Part shown: positions 15,539 to 22,757 of the stretch, one piece after another
Numbering within the stretch: the stretch's first letter is position 1
Layout: each line of letters starts with the position of its first letter
NCBI GenBank assembly: GCA_020444005.1
Contig: JAHLLU010000001.1
Span: forward strand, 1 to 26,386
Direction: 5' to 3'
Source of the DNA: an archaeon
GTDB lineage: Archaea > Thermoproteota > Bathyarchaeia > TCS64
Length of the DNA: 26,386 nucleotides
The notes under the pieces: model-generated
The model's input: the letters and a program-made list of their open reading frames with translations, nothing else
What the model was told of the DNA's origin: nothing
The model's database searches: none
Position numbers and translations under genes: made by a program

Positions 15539-16062
15539 AGCCTCTTTATTCTGGTTATCTCGATAGGAGGCGTCAATCGCTGACCTTCATGAGGCATAAC
15601 CTGTATCTTTCTAACAACATCCATGCCCTCAATGACTTTTCCAAATGCTGCAAAGCCTTGTCCATCTGGGTTTCTTTTTCCAGCATAGTCTAGCTCTGGT
15701 TGGTCTCCGATACAGAAGAAGAAGCTGCTCTTGGCTGAGTCCGGTTTGTATCTGCCCATGCTGATGACGCCGTCAAGGTGTTTTAATCCTGTTTTTGTGG
15801 TTCGTTCAAGCTGGATTGGATCGTATTCTTTCTCTTTGGGGACCTGTCCACCTTGGATTACCTCGATCCGTATATCGTCGTCTGGCTGGTTTTGCATGGT
15901 CACTGTTCTGAAGAAACTGGTACCATCATAAAGTCCAGCATCAACGTATTTGAGGAAATTATTCGAGGTTATGGGTGCCTTGTCGGGGTAGACCTCGACC
16001 TTGATCTCACCCATCGTGGTCTCGATCAACACAACTACTGGGTTATCTGTCAAACTAATCAA
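15535..16062 (-). CDS. Cyclophilin-type peptidyl-prolyl cis-trans isomerase
   Basis: 175 residues covering one cyclophilin domain. MGEIKVEVYPDKAPITSNNFLKYV (17-40), SFFRTV with the catalytic Arg52, VIQGGQ (68-73), GVISMGRYKPDSAKSSFFFCIGDQ and GQGFAAFGKVIEGMDVV are the family landmarks. FFR replaces the usual FHR, as in other short microbial cyclophilins. There is no signal peptide, so it is a cytoplasmic folding helper. Start: TTG at 16062 gives the longest form, but the TATA element at 16079-16086 points to a transcript start near 16057, so a TTG at 16053 or a slightly later codon is possible. The C-terminal end overlaps the PKD gene by four bases. Confidence 0.92.
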   Translation of the reverse strand: MISLTDNPVVVLIETTMGEIKVEVYPDKAPITSNNFLKYVDAGLYDGTSFFRTVTMQNQPDDDIRIEVIQGGQVPKEKEYDPIQLERTTKTGLKHLDGVISMGRYKPDSAKSSFFFCIGDQPELDYAGKRNPDGQGFAAFGKVIEGMDVVRKIQVMPHEGQRLTPPIEITRIKRL

Positions 16063-16067
16063 AGAAG

Positions 16068-16084
16068 ATACATCAAAGATGTAT
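16068..16084. promoter_or_regulatory. Inverted repeat ATACATC-AAA-GATGTAT over the cyclophilin promoter
   Basis: Two perfect 7-base arms around AAA overlap the minus-strand TATA sequence CTTATACATC. The element lies in the 29 bases between the helicase stop and the cyclophilin start. It can be an operator that competes with TBP, or a small hairpin at the end of the helicase mRNA. Confidence 0.45.
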
Positions 16085-16091
16085 AAGAGAA

Positions 16092-17369
16092 CTAGTGCCT
16101 TCTGCGGCGCCTACGATTATTCTGGTTATTCTTCTTCATACAAGACTTGCAGTATACGGCCCTACCAGGTGTGGGTTTGAAGGGTAACTCGAACTTTGTC
16201 TTGCATTTACTGCATATTGCCTTGAATTTCTGGGGTGGACCTGCCTTAACGTGGACACTGGTCTTTAACTCAGTGATACTTGTGCTAGTCTCCTTCATGA
16301 TATCATCAAGGGCATCCTGATCACCATGGGCAACAAAAGTAATCGCTGTTCCCTCGGTCTCCATACGGGCGGTTCGCCCAATCCTGTGGAAATAAGCTGA
16401 GGTCTCCATTGGCATATTGAAGTTGATGATGTGTGTGATATCGTCTATATCCAGACCCCTAGCAGCGATATCAGTAGCGACTAGGAAATCGATCCTGTCT
16501 CTCCTGAAACTGCGTGTAACCTTGTCCCTCTGGGGCTGTGTTAGGTCGCCGTGTAAAGCGTTGGCTCTGAGCCCATCGCCTTTGAGTTTCTTGGCTAACC
16601 TGTAGGCGCCTCTTTTGGTTTTTGTGAAGATTATTGCTTTTTTGACGTGCTGTTCTCGGATTAGCTCCATCAGTATCGGGTATCGACTCATGTGGTCAAC
16701 CCGTATGTAACGTTGCTCAATCTGCTCAAGGGTGATCTCGTCTTTACTGACCAGTATCTTCTCGGGCTTGTCCATATACTTGTTACATATCTTCCAGACA
16801 TTCTTGTCCATAGTAGCCGAGAATAATCCCGTCTGTTTCTGCTTGGGCACCTTGTCAAGAATCTTGTTGATATCCTTGACAAAACCCATATCTAGCATAC
16901 GGTCTGCTTCATCAAGAACCACCATCTGAACATCACGGAGCCTCAAGGTTCCACGGTTCAAGTGATCAATAACACGCCCGGGTGTACCCACCACAATATG
17001 GACACCGCTCTTGAGCTGTCTAATCTGTTTGTTTATCTTTTGACCGCCATAAATGGGGCATACCTTGATACCGGTGTATCGACTGATGCTCTTAATGTGT
17101 TCCGCTATCTGGATTGCCAGTTCACGGGTAGGAGCCAAAACGATTCCCTGAACCCGTTTATCGCTTACATCTATTGACTCGATCATAGGGATGCCGAAAG
17201 CGGCTGTTTTCCCTGTGCCGGTCTGTGCTTGACCTATAACATCTTTTCCCTCAAGCATGGGTAAAATTGACTGCGCCTGAATTGGCGATGGCTTCTCAAA
17301 CCCCAGTGCCTTGATGCCTTTAAGAACATCCTTACTTAGGGGTAGATCGCTAAATTGCTGTACCTGCAT
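16092..17369 (-). CDS. DEAD-box RNA helicase with C-terminal zinc ribbon
   Basis: 425 residues. The Q motif (GFEKPSPIQ, 23-31), motif I AQTGTGKT (48-55), PTREL (80-84), DEAD (153-156), SAT (184-186), ARGLDID and HRIGRTAR are all intact, so it should be an active ATP-dependent RNA unwinder. After the helicase core a zinc ribbon, C386-x2-C389-x17-C407-x2-C410, with LPFKPTPGRAVYC, is followed by a run of six arginines, giving an RNA-binding tail. The same ribbon is encoded alone by the next gene upstream. A TATA-like CCTTTAAATG (17467-17476) predicts a leader of about 75 bases, unusual in this window and compatible with post-transcriptional (for example cold) control. Confidence 0.93.
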   Translation of the reverse strand: MQVQQFSDLPLSKDVLKGIKALGFEKPSPIQAQSILPMLEGKDVIGQAQTGTGKTAAFGIPMIESIDVSDKRVQGIVLAPTRELAIQIAEHIKSISRYTGIKVCPIYGGQKINKQIRQLKSGVHIVVGTPGRVIDHLNRGTLRLRDVQMVVLDEADRMLDMGFVKDINKILDKVPKQKQTGLFSATMDKNVWKICNKYMDKPEKILVSKDEITLEQIEQRYIRVDHMSRYPILMELIREQHVKKAIIFTKTKRGAYRLAKKLKGDGLRANALHGDLTQPQRDKVTRSFRRDRIDFLVATDIAARGLDIDDITHIINFNMPMETSAYFHRIGRTARMETEGTAITFVAHGDQDALDDIMKETSTSITELKTSVHVKAGPPQKFKAICSKCKTKFELPFKPTPGRAVYCKSCMKKNNQNNRRRRRRH

Positions 17370-17466
17370 ACATTGTTTCTCATATCACTAAACTACGCAT
17401 GCGGTCGCCTCGTCAGCTAAATAACATGAATATGTTCTACGTGACAGCCCAGAGACATGGGGGCTG

Positions 17467-17476
17467 CATTTAAAGG
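17467..17476 (-). promoter_or_regulatory. TATA box of the helicase gene, with a leader of about 75 bases
   Basis: CCTTTAAATG on the minus strand places the transcript start near 17446. The 17370-17446 leader has short inverted repeats (CCCATGTCTCTGGG at 17449-17462 by the start; AACAT-GAAT-ATGTT near 17424-17437) and GTGAT about 20 bases before the ATG. Apart from these and the terminator at 17495-17530, the 17370-17549 gap holds nothing I can identify. Confidence 0.4.
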
Positions 17477-17494
17477 TATCATTTAAAAATTAAT

Positions 17495-17530
17495 AAAAAA
17501 CAGTTGGAAACCCGAATATTCGGGATTTCC
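17495..17530 (-). terminator. Hairpin plus T-tract terminator after the small zinc-ribbon gene
   Basis: The 14-base perfect palindrome CCCGAATATTCGGG (17511-17524) is extended on both sides by GGAAA/TTTCC with a single bulged base. On the minus strand it is followed by TGTTTTTTATTAATTTTT. It starts 20 bases after the stop codon of the small zinc-ribbon gene, so it should end that transcript and separate it from the helicase gene. Confidence 0.65.
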
Positions 17531-17549
17531 TATATGCGCGCAGGGGTAT

Positions 17550-17717
17550 CTAGTACCTGCGTGGTGGACGGTGCTTCTTATAGCATTCCTGACAATAGAC
17601 TGGACGACCCTCGGTTGGTTTGAACGGAACCTCGGCTTCCTGTCCGCAGTCGCTGCAGATAATCTTGTGCATCTCACGAGGACCACGGTCGTACCTGCGC
17701 TTTTCTCTATAACCCAT
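17550..17717 (-). CDS. Small basic zinc-ribbon protein (CxxC-x17-CxxC), probably RNA-binding
   Basis: 55 residues from the ATG at 17717, chosen because GGAGTGA lies five bases before it; a longer frame to 17801 has no such support. The protein is a basic N-terminus (GYREKRRYDRGPRE) plus one ribbon, C21-x2-C24-x17-C42-x2-C45, containing VPFKPTEGRPVYC, and a basic tail (KKHRPPRRY). Cysteine spacing and the PFKPxxGRxVYC core are the same as in the C-terminus of the adjacent helicase. Such proteins occur widely in archaea and some bacteria without a firm function. Nucleic-acid binding and helper action with the helicase are inferred from the shared module and position. Confidence 0.82.
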   Translation of the reverse strand: MGYREKRRYDRGPREMHKIICSDCGQEAEVPFKPTEGRPVYCQECYKKHRPPRRY

Positions 17718-17811
17718 ATATTTCACTCCTATTTCGTGACTTGATACAAAGAATAAGGTCGAAACGATACTCTCTATATCTGAGGATGAGGAACACCCCA
17801 ACTTATTAAAA

Positions 17812-18162
17812 CTATTTGTGTGCTAACTCAAAATAGTAGGCAACGAACTCAAAATCATCAGAAGGATCATCAAAATATTCTACATGATCAGCTCTGAACT
17901 CGTCTGCATCCGTATTGGTCTCGCCTCTCCAGAGCCTTTCAGGTATATTGTCCCATCTGCATAGCTCCATGGCGGTTACCCTGATAGCGCATCTTTGTTT
18001 CAACTGGCTATCATAGACCTCGTAGTAGTGACCCACTACCAAGGCATGGTTATACTCGTCCTCATCCAGATCAACTTCTCCCAGTGAGACAACGCTGGCG
18101 GTTTTCTCGCCTTGTATTATCTGTTCCACGAGTCGGTCTGATACGAATTGGATTCGCTTCAT
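17812..18162 (-). CDS. ASCH-domain protein
   Basis: 116 residues. IIQGEKTASVVSLGEVDLDED (15-35), then VVGHYYEVYD, RCAIRVTAMELCRWDNIPE and ADEFRADHVEYF (about 86-97) follow the ASCH pattern: a beta-barrel related to PUA/EVE folds with the conserved G-x-K-T/S near the N-terminus. ASCH proteins are thought to bind RNA or modified nucleosides; one group hydrolyses N4-acetylcytidine. Which applies here is unknown. The ATG lies 26 bases from the TATA element centred at 18188, so the mRNA should be leaderless. The gene diverges from the YgbA-like gene and shares that element with it. Confidence 0.82.
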   Translation of the reverse strand: MKRIQFVSDRLVEQIIQGEKTASVVSLGEVDLDEDEYNHALVVGHYYEVYDSQLKQRCAIRVTAMELCRWDNIPERLWRGETNTDADEFRADHVEYFDDPSDDFEFVAYYFELAHK

Positions 18163-18183
18163 ACTGTTACTGACTTGGACTTT

Positions 18184-18191
18184 GATATAAG
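18184..18191. promoter_or_regulatory. Shared TATA element of two divergent genes
   Basis: GATATAAG on the plus strand reads CTTATATC on the minus strand, and both are good TATA boxes. The distance is 26 bases to the ASCH ATG (18162) and about 33 to the YgbA-like ATG (18221). No other TATA box is needed for either gene in the 58-base gap. Confidence 0.5.
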
Positions 18192-18220
18192 TTCAAATAT
18201 TGTGATAAGACTGCCTTGGT

Positions 18221-18535
18221 ATGGCTTCCAAGGTCGAGAAGGACATCGATGTCTTGAGACAGTTTATCGAGATATACTGCCGCACAAAACACCGGGACGC
18301 CGAGAAAACTAACTATATGGATGTTGAGTTGTGCAGCGAGTGCCGGGAAACACTGGAATACGCTGTGCATAGGAGAGAAGTCTGTCCACTGGACCCTAAA
18401 CCTACTTGTAAGAACTGTGAGATTCACTGTTACAAGCCTGAACAGAGGCAGCGTATCAAAGAGATAATGCGTCACAGCGGAATGTACATGATACGCCATG
18501 GAAGGTTTGATCTAATCTTCCATTACTTCCTCTGA
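18221..18535 (+). CDS. ygbA: YgbA-like protein (nitrous-oxide-stimulated promoter family)
   Basis: 104 residues with the whole family pattern: DVLRQFIEIYCRTKH, LCSEC (45-49 region), YAVHRREVCPLDPKPTCKNCEIHCYKPEQR, then IMRHSGMYMIRHG. The cysteines (CSEC, CP, TCKNCEIHC) suggest a metal or Fe-S site. Enteric YgbA is induced by nitric-oxide stress and supports growth under it; the biochemical role is not settled. The gene diverges from the ASCH gene and its 3' end overlaps the convergent MFS gene by 24 bases. The symbol follows the family, not proven orthology. Confidence 0.85.
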   Translation: MASKVEKDIDVLRQFIEIYCRTKHRDAEKTNYMDVELCSECRETLEYAVHRREVCPLDPKPTCKNCEIHCYKPEQRQRIKEIMRHSGMYMIRHGRFDLIFHYFL

Positions 18536-19786
18536 TTTATCTGGCTCCTTGATGTAGAGCCATGTAATTATGAAACATGGGACATTGATGAACCAATAGA
18601 TCAATATGGGTAATTGATGACTCACCTGATCATAAAATAAACCACCAGCCACGCTTCCAATAGCTACAACTATGAGTCCAAAGAAGTTCTGACTCCCAAG
18701 GATTCTACCCCGTTTATCCTCGGGTATCAGGTCAGCCCATAGAGCCTGCGTGGCGCTATAGTAGACTACATTAACCAATCCGATTATGGGCGTTACTAAT
18801 AGAATCTGGGTGAAAGTAACCTCCAAAAGAAGAACAGGTATTGTAACCAGTATCAACAGGAAGCAGATGAGTATAGGCCTTACTCGACCATATTTATCGA
18901 TGATTTTTCCAACTGGTATTGCGAAGATAATCATTGTTACACCGATTATTGCTCCGAGTCTGCTTAACTGAAGCTCGTTGATCCCTAGATCGTTAACCAG
19001 ATACAGTGTCATGATCGTGTTGAACATGATATTAGGCAATAGATAGAGCAACTCCATGGAGAAGAGCGCAGTAAGAGACTTGGGCATCTCTCTCCAGACA
19101 TTAATACCTTCACTGAACTCCTTTGCGCTACTCAGCGAAGAAAACACAGCTCGAGCTGTTACTTCTGGTTTATCGGTTTCTTCTTCGAGTCTGAATCTTA
19201 ATATTCCTGCTATTAGAAAAGCCACTGATACCAGCCCATAAGCGATCCTTGAAGTGCCCACCACACCATACCTTGTGAATAGAAAACCAGCGATAAGCGG
19301 AGAAGGCGTGGTAGAGACTCTTGTAATAAGGTTAACAAGGCTGTATCCTGTACCTCGTTTTTCCTTTGGAAGCGCCTCTATGACGATACTGTTGAATGCA
19401 GGAGTATAGATCCAGCAAAAACTTGTGAGAACAGCAGCCAGCACTAGGAAGTGCCATGATGGCGCTAACGCGTAGAAGAGGTGTGCACCTGATGCTAGAA
19501 AAGTCATCACGAGAATCAGTCTTTTGCGTCGATACTTGTCGGCTAGGTGTCCTCCGGGTATCTTTACGATTGCATCTGTTATGGTGGCTGCTGCGGCTAT
19601 TATTCCAATGGTGGTGGCTGTTCCTCCGAGTTCTACGACGTATAATGGGTAGTATGTGTTTGCCATTTCTCGGGTGAAGTCTACGATGAGCCATCCCATG
19701 AGGATGATGAGGAAGTTACCCTTGATGAAGCTGAAATCGCTAAGAATATTCCTTATAGGGTTTGTATTGGGCCCCTCTTCTCCCAT
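18512..19786 (-). CDS. MFS transporter
   Basis: 424 residues, about 12 hydrophobic helices. The first-half motif A is GGHLADKYRRKR, the second-half counterpart is VGKIIDKYGRVRP, and a middle cytoplasmic loop (about 205-235) separates two six-helix bundles. It is an efflux-type transporter with unknown substrate. The ATG at 19786 is about 26 bases from TTTATAAC (19808-19815), so the mRNA should be leaderless. It diverges from the sulfoquinovose operon across a 150-base gap and ends inside the YgbA-like gene on the other strand. Confidence 0.9.
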   Translation of the reverse strand: MGEEGPNTNPIRNILSDFSFIKGNFLIILMGWLIVDFTREMANTYYPLYVVELGGTATTIGIIAAAATITDAIVKIPGGHLADKYRRKRLILVMTFLASGAHLFYALAPSWHFLVLAAVLTSFCWIYTPAFNSIVIEALPKEKRGTGYSLVNLITRVSTTPSPLIAGFLFTRYGVVGTSRIAYGLVSVAFLIAGILRFRLEEETDKPEVTARAVFSSLSSAKEFSEGINVWREMPKSLTALFSMELLYLLPNIMFNTIMTLYLVNDLGINELQLSRLGAIIGVTMIIFAIPVGKIIDKYGRVRPILICFLLILVTIPVLLLEVTFTQILLVTPIIGLVNVVYYSATQALWADLIPEDKRGRILGSQNFFGLIVVAIGSVAGGLFYDQVSHQLPILIYWFINVPCFIITWLYIKEPDKSEEVMED

Positions 19787-19807
19787 ATCGCTAACGATAA
19801 TTTTGTG

Positions 19808-19815
19808 TTTATAAC
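19808..19815 (-). promoter_or_regulatory. TATA box of the second MFS gene
   Basis: GTTATAAA on the minus strand is centred about 26 bases before the ATG at 19786. It predicts a leaderless mRNA. Confidence 0.5.
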
Positions 19816-19888
19816 GTTTACTAACAATTTGTGATTATAATATCTGAATGATTTTTCATTGTTGTATTTTCCAAAACCATCAAAACAA

Positions 19889-19895
19889 TTATATT
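19889..19895 (+). promoter_or_regulatory. TATA box of the sulfoquinovose operon
   Basis: TTATATT is preceded by a purine-rich stretch (CAAAACAA) that could be the BRE. The expected start of transcription is near 19918, giving a short leader to the GTG/TTG starts at 19934/19937. Confidence 0.5.
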
Positions 19896-19913
19896 CACTA
19901 CTACGTTGTAGTG
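19896..19913. promoter_or_regulatory. Operator-like near-palindrome CACTACTACGTTGTAGTG
   Basis: 16 of 18 bases pair across the centre; only the T/T pair at 19902/19907 breaks the symmetry. It starts at the end of the TATA box and lies before the predicted transcript start, the place where a dimeric archaeal repressor would act. Confidence 0.55.
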
Positions 19914-19936
19914 GTAATAAAATAGGGTGTGGTGTG

Positions 19937-21202
19937 TTGAAGTCAGCGATAATAGGACTAGACGGAGTACCAGTAAAACTACTCCAAACCCTAGCCGACA
20001 ACGACACCATGCCCCACATGAAACGACTCATCAAACAAGGCACACTCACAGCGATGCGAAGCAGCCTACCACCCAATAGCGCTGCAAGCTGGAACAGCAT
20101 GATAACAGGCACAAACCCCGGAAACCACGGAGTCTACGGGTTCACAGACTTTATCCCCGGCACATATACCCAGAGCTTCCACAACAGCCACAAACTCAAG
20201 ACACAGCCATTCTGGCGTAAAACCACAGAAAGAACACTGATAATCAACCTACCGGCAGCCTACCCTGCTCAGCCGATGAACGGCACAATGATCACAGGCT
20301 TCGTCTCACCCAGCATAGAGAAATCAGTCTACCCAAACACACACCTACCGTGGCTACAGGAACATGAGTATAAGATAGACGTAGATGCCTCACTGTTCAA
20401 GGAATCTGTACAGTTATTCTTGACCCAGTTGAATAAGGCGCTTGACAAGCGACTGAAGACGATGGATTATCTGCTTGAAAATCAAAGATATGATACACTG
20501 TTCTTCGTGGTGACAGGCACAGACCGAATAGAACATTATCTCTGGGACGCATACACCGACAAAACACACCAATATCACCAAGATTTTCTTGACTTTTACA
20601 CACGAATAGACCAAGCCATACAGCACATTACAGACAAACTACCAGAAGACGCGCCGTTGATGATGCTCAGCGATCACGGCATGGGTCCAATACATAAAGC
20701 AGTCAACCTGAACACACTGCTCAGACAAGAAGGCTACCTAAGCAACGAAACCAATCTACGGAAGAACTACAACAACATCAAACCAGAGACCCGCGCCTTT
20801 GCTGCTGAACAAACCAAGATATACCTAAACACCAAGGAAAGGTTCCCCAAAGGCACAGTAAAACAGGATCAGACAGAGGCGCTGCAAGACGAGCTAACAG
20901 ATTTGCTTACTGAGCTAACATATAACGGGGAAAAAGTGGTGAAAACTGTTTACAGGAAACAGGATATATTCACCGGACCTGAAACGGGCACGGCCCCAGA
21001 GCTAATCGCGATACCATGCAAGGGTTTCACGTTCAAGACAGGGTTATTCAAAGAAACCCTATACGAGGACGACTTCCTATCGGGAACACACACCGAGGAC
21101 GACGCCTTCCTATACATCCGAGGCGAAGCGGAGATGGATTACCCCTGCATCTCGGATGCACTAAGATTATTCAAAGAATTTGGAGGATACAAATTTGCAT
21201 AA
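19937..21202 (+). CDS. Alkaline-phosphatase-superfamily phosphodiesterase/pyrophosphatase-like protein
   Basis: About 421 residues from TTG 19937 (GTG 19934 is also possible); GGGTG at 19925-19929 is the likely ribosome site. The N-terminus SAIIGLDGVP supplies the first metal Asp. LPPNSAASWNSMITG carries the nucleophile region (Ser/Thr before the helix). DRIEHYLWD and MLSDHGMGP carry further Asp/His metal ligands. This is the type I phosphodiesterase/nucleotide-pyrophosphatase layout common in archaeal and cyanobacterial surface-sugar loci. No signal peptide or membrane span, so it is cytoplasmic. The substrate is unknown; a nucleotide-sugar or lipid-linked phosphate fits the neighbouring UDP-sulfoquinovose synthase. 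Its stop overlaps the start of that gene. Confidence 0.85.
   Translation: MKSAIIGLDGVPVKLLQTLADNDTMPHMKRLIKQGTLTAMRSSLPPNSAASWNSMITGTNPGNHGVYGFTDFIPGTYTQSFHNSHKLKTQPFWRKTTERTLIINLPAAYPAQPMNGTMITGFVSPSIEKSVYPNTHLPWLQEHEYKIDVDASLFKESVQLFLTQLNKALDKRLKTMDYLLENQRYDTLFFVVTGTDRIEHYLWDAYTDKTHQYHQDFLDFYTRIDQAIQHITDKLPEDAPLMMLSDHGMGPIHKAVNLNTLLRQEGYLSNETNLRKNYNNIKPETRAFAAEQTKIYLNTKERFPKGTVKQDQTEALQDELTDLLTELTYNGEKVVKTVYRKQDIFTGPETGTAPELIAIPCKGFTFKTGLFKETLYEDDFLSGTHTEDDAFLYIRGEAEMDYPCISDALRLFKEFGGYKFA
21182..21186 (+). promoter_or_regulatory. Ribosome binding site GGAGG of the sulfoquinovose synthase gene
   Basis: GGAGG lies eight bases before TTG 21195, within the end of the previous gene. It favours that TTG over the TTG at 21180. 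Confidence 0.6.
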
Positions 21203-22757
21203 CAAAGACAAGACCTGCTGGAACTGCCCAGCTGCACTACTAAAAGGAAACGTAGAGTTCCGCGCATGCGGACAATCAGTCTCAGACATCAGAAACAAGA
21301 TCAGTGAGGAAGGACTCCTCATCGAATGCGCGAGACGCCCAGAGCTAGGCATGTTTGAGCCAAGCATCACATACGACCAATGCCCAGAGTGGAGAGAAAC
21401 CGAGTACGGTTATCTACTCAAAGACATGCGGATAATGATACTAGGCGTAGACGGATACCTAGGATGGGCCCTTGCCCTCAAACTAGCCAAACTAGGATGC
21501 AAAGTCAGCGGACTAGACAACTATCTCAGAAGACGAGCAGTCGCTGAGAAAGGCAGTAAGAGCGTTGTTCCCATAGCTGATATGGAGACAAGACTCAAGA
21601 CAGCGAAAGAGGTACACGGAGTAGACATCAATTTCAGGGAACTCGACCTACTAGACAGGGATGAACTAGGTAAATTCCTCGAAGAAACCAACCCAGAAGC
21701 AGTAATACACTACGGCGAGATACCAAGCGCACCCTACAGCATGGTTGACGCTGAACACGCCATAAAAACACAGCATAACAACACCCTAGGAACCCTAGGC
21801 GTACTATTCCTCATCAAAGAACACTGCCCAGAAGCCAGTCTAATCAAACTAGGAACCATGGGCGAATACGGCACACCACTCACAGGACGCCCCATATTCG
21901 AAGGCTTGTTCCCAGCTGATGCCGTGATCAGTTGGCAAGGACAGGAATGGAGCATGGGCGGAGAGCTAACACCACGTGACCCAGCGAGCTTCTACCACGT
22001 AAGCAAGGTACAGGACACCTTCAACGTCTATGAGGCATGCAAGTACTGGTGGCTCCGAAGCTATGATATCATGCAGGGTGTCATCTTCGGCGTGCACACT
22101 GCTGAGGTATCAGCACACGAAGACCTCCGCACAAGACTGGACGTTGATGAATGGTTCGGTACAGTAATCAACAGATTCGTATCCCAAGCAGTACTAGGAA
22201 TCCCCCTCACAATATACGGCTCAGGAGAACAGATCAGAGGCTACTTGGCGCTTGAAGACGCCATGGAGTGCATGACAAGACTAATCGCATCACCACCTGA
22301 ACCCGGACAATACGACGTAGTCAACCAGCTAAGCCAACTCTACAAGGTAAAAGAACTAGCCGAGATAGTAGCCAAGATAGGAAGCCAGAACCATGGACTA
22401 ACCGTCCAAATACAGCGAGTGGAAAACCCGAGAGTCGAAGCAGATGAACACCCATTCCTAGTAGTCTCCAAGAAACTACGCGAGGATCACGGCTATGATC
22501 CAACAACTCCGTTGGAGGTCGAAATAGACAGAATGTTCAGCTTGTTAATGAAGCCAGAGATCAGGGAAAGACTGGAATCCATACGTGAAGCAGTATTCCC
22601 ACAGACATGGTGGAACGGAAACCACAAGACTTCCATGACCCTCGAAGTATACGAGCCCGGAACCCGGGAAATAGAAGGCTACAAGCCCACATTGGTCACC
22701 AAAACTGAAGGCTACGAGACAGAGGCTCAGGATTATGGACCAGGAGATGAGACCTAG
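21195..22757 (+). CDS. agl3: UDP-sulfoquinovose synthase with cysteine-bearing N-terminal extension
   Basis: 520 residues from TTG 21195. From about residue 78 it is a short-chain dehydrogenase/reductase protein of the SQD1/Agl3 type. GVDGYLGW (84-91) is the NAD loop. EIPSAPYSM, QHNNTLGTL and KLGTMGEYGTP (Thr221) follow, and YHVSK carries the catalytic Tyr267 and Lys271. NQGVVYG-like MQGVIFGV, RFVSQAVLGIPLTIYG and NPRVEADEH are hallmark stretches. It makes UDP-sulfoquinovose from UDP-glucose and sulfite, for N-glycans (Sulfolobus Agl3) or sulfolipid. About 77 residues before the fold carry cysteines at 8, 11, 25, 45 and 63, unlike ordinary Sqd1/Agl3. The gene overlaps its neighbours by 8 and 1 bases. 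The call is firm; the product's destination is inferred. Confidence 0.9.
   Translation: MHNKDKTCWNCPAALLKGNVEFRACGQSVSDIRNKISEEGLLIECARRPELGMFEPSITYDQCPEWRETEYGYLLKDMRIMILGVDGYLGWALALKLAKLGCKVSGLDNYLRRRAVAEKGSKSVVPIADMETRLKTAKEVHGVDINFRELDLLDRDELGKFLEETNPEAVIHYGEIPSAPYSMVDAEHAIKTQHNNTLGTLGVLFLIKEHCPEASLIKLGTMGEYGTPLTGRPIFEGLFPADAVISWQGQEWSMGGELTPRDPASFYHVSKVQDTFNVYEACKYWWLRSYDIMQGVIFGVHTAEVSAHEDLRTRLDVDEWFGTVINRFVSQAVLGIPLTIYGSGEQIRGYLALEDAMECMTRLIASPPEPGQYDVVNQLSQLYKVKELAEIVAKIGSQNHGLTVQIQRVENPRVEADEHPFLVVSKKLREDHGYDPTTPLEVEIDRMFSLLMKPEIRERLESIREAVFPQTWWNGNHKTSMTLEVYEPGTREIEGYKPTLVTKTEGYETEAQDYGPGDET

Noticed and set aside
7339..19913. Idea that the two promoter palindromes (7339-7356 and 19896-19913) bind the same regulator
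   Set aside because: Both contain CTAC/GTAG, but the distance of these half-sites from the centre differs, so they are probably separate sites.
19859..19936. Upstream extension of the AP-superfamily frame
   Set aside because: It runs through the TATA box and palindrome; the family fold starts at the GTG/TTG near 19934-19937.
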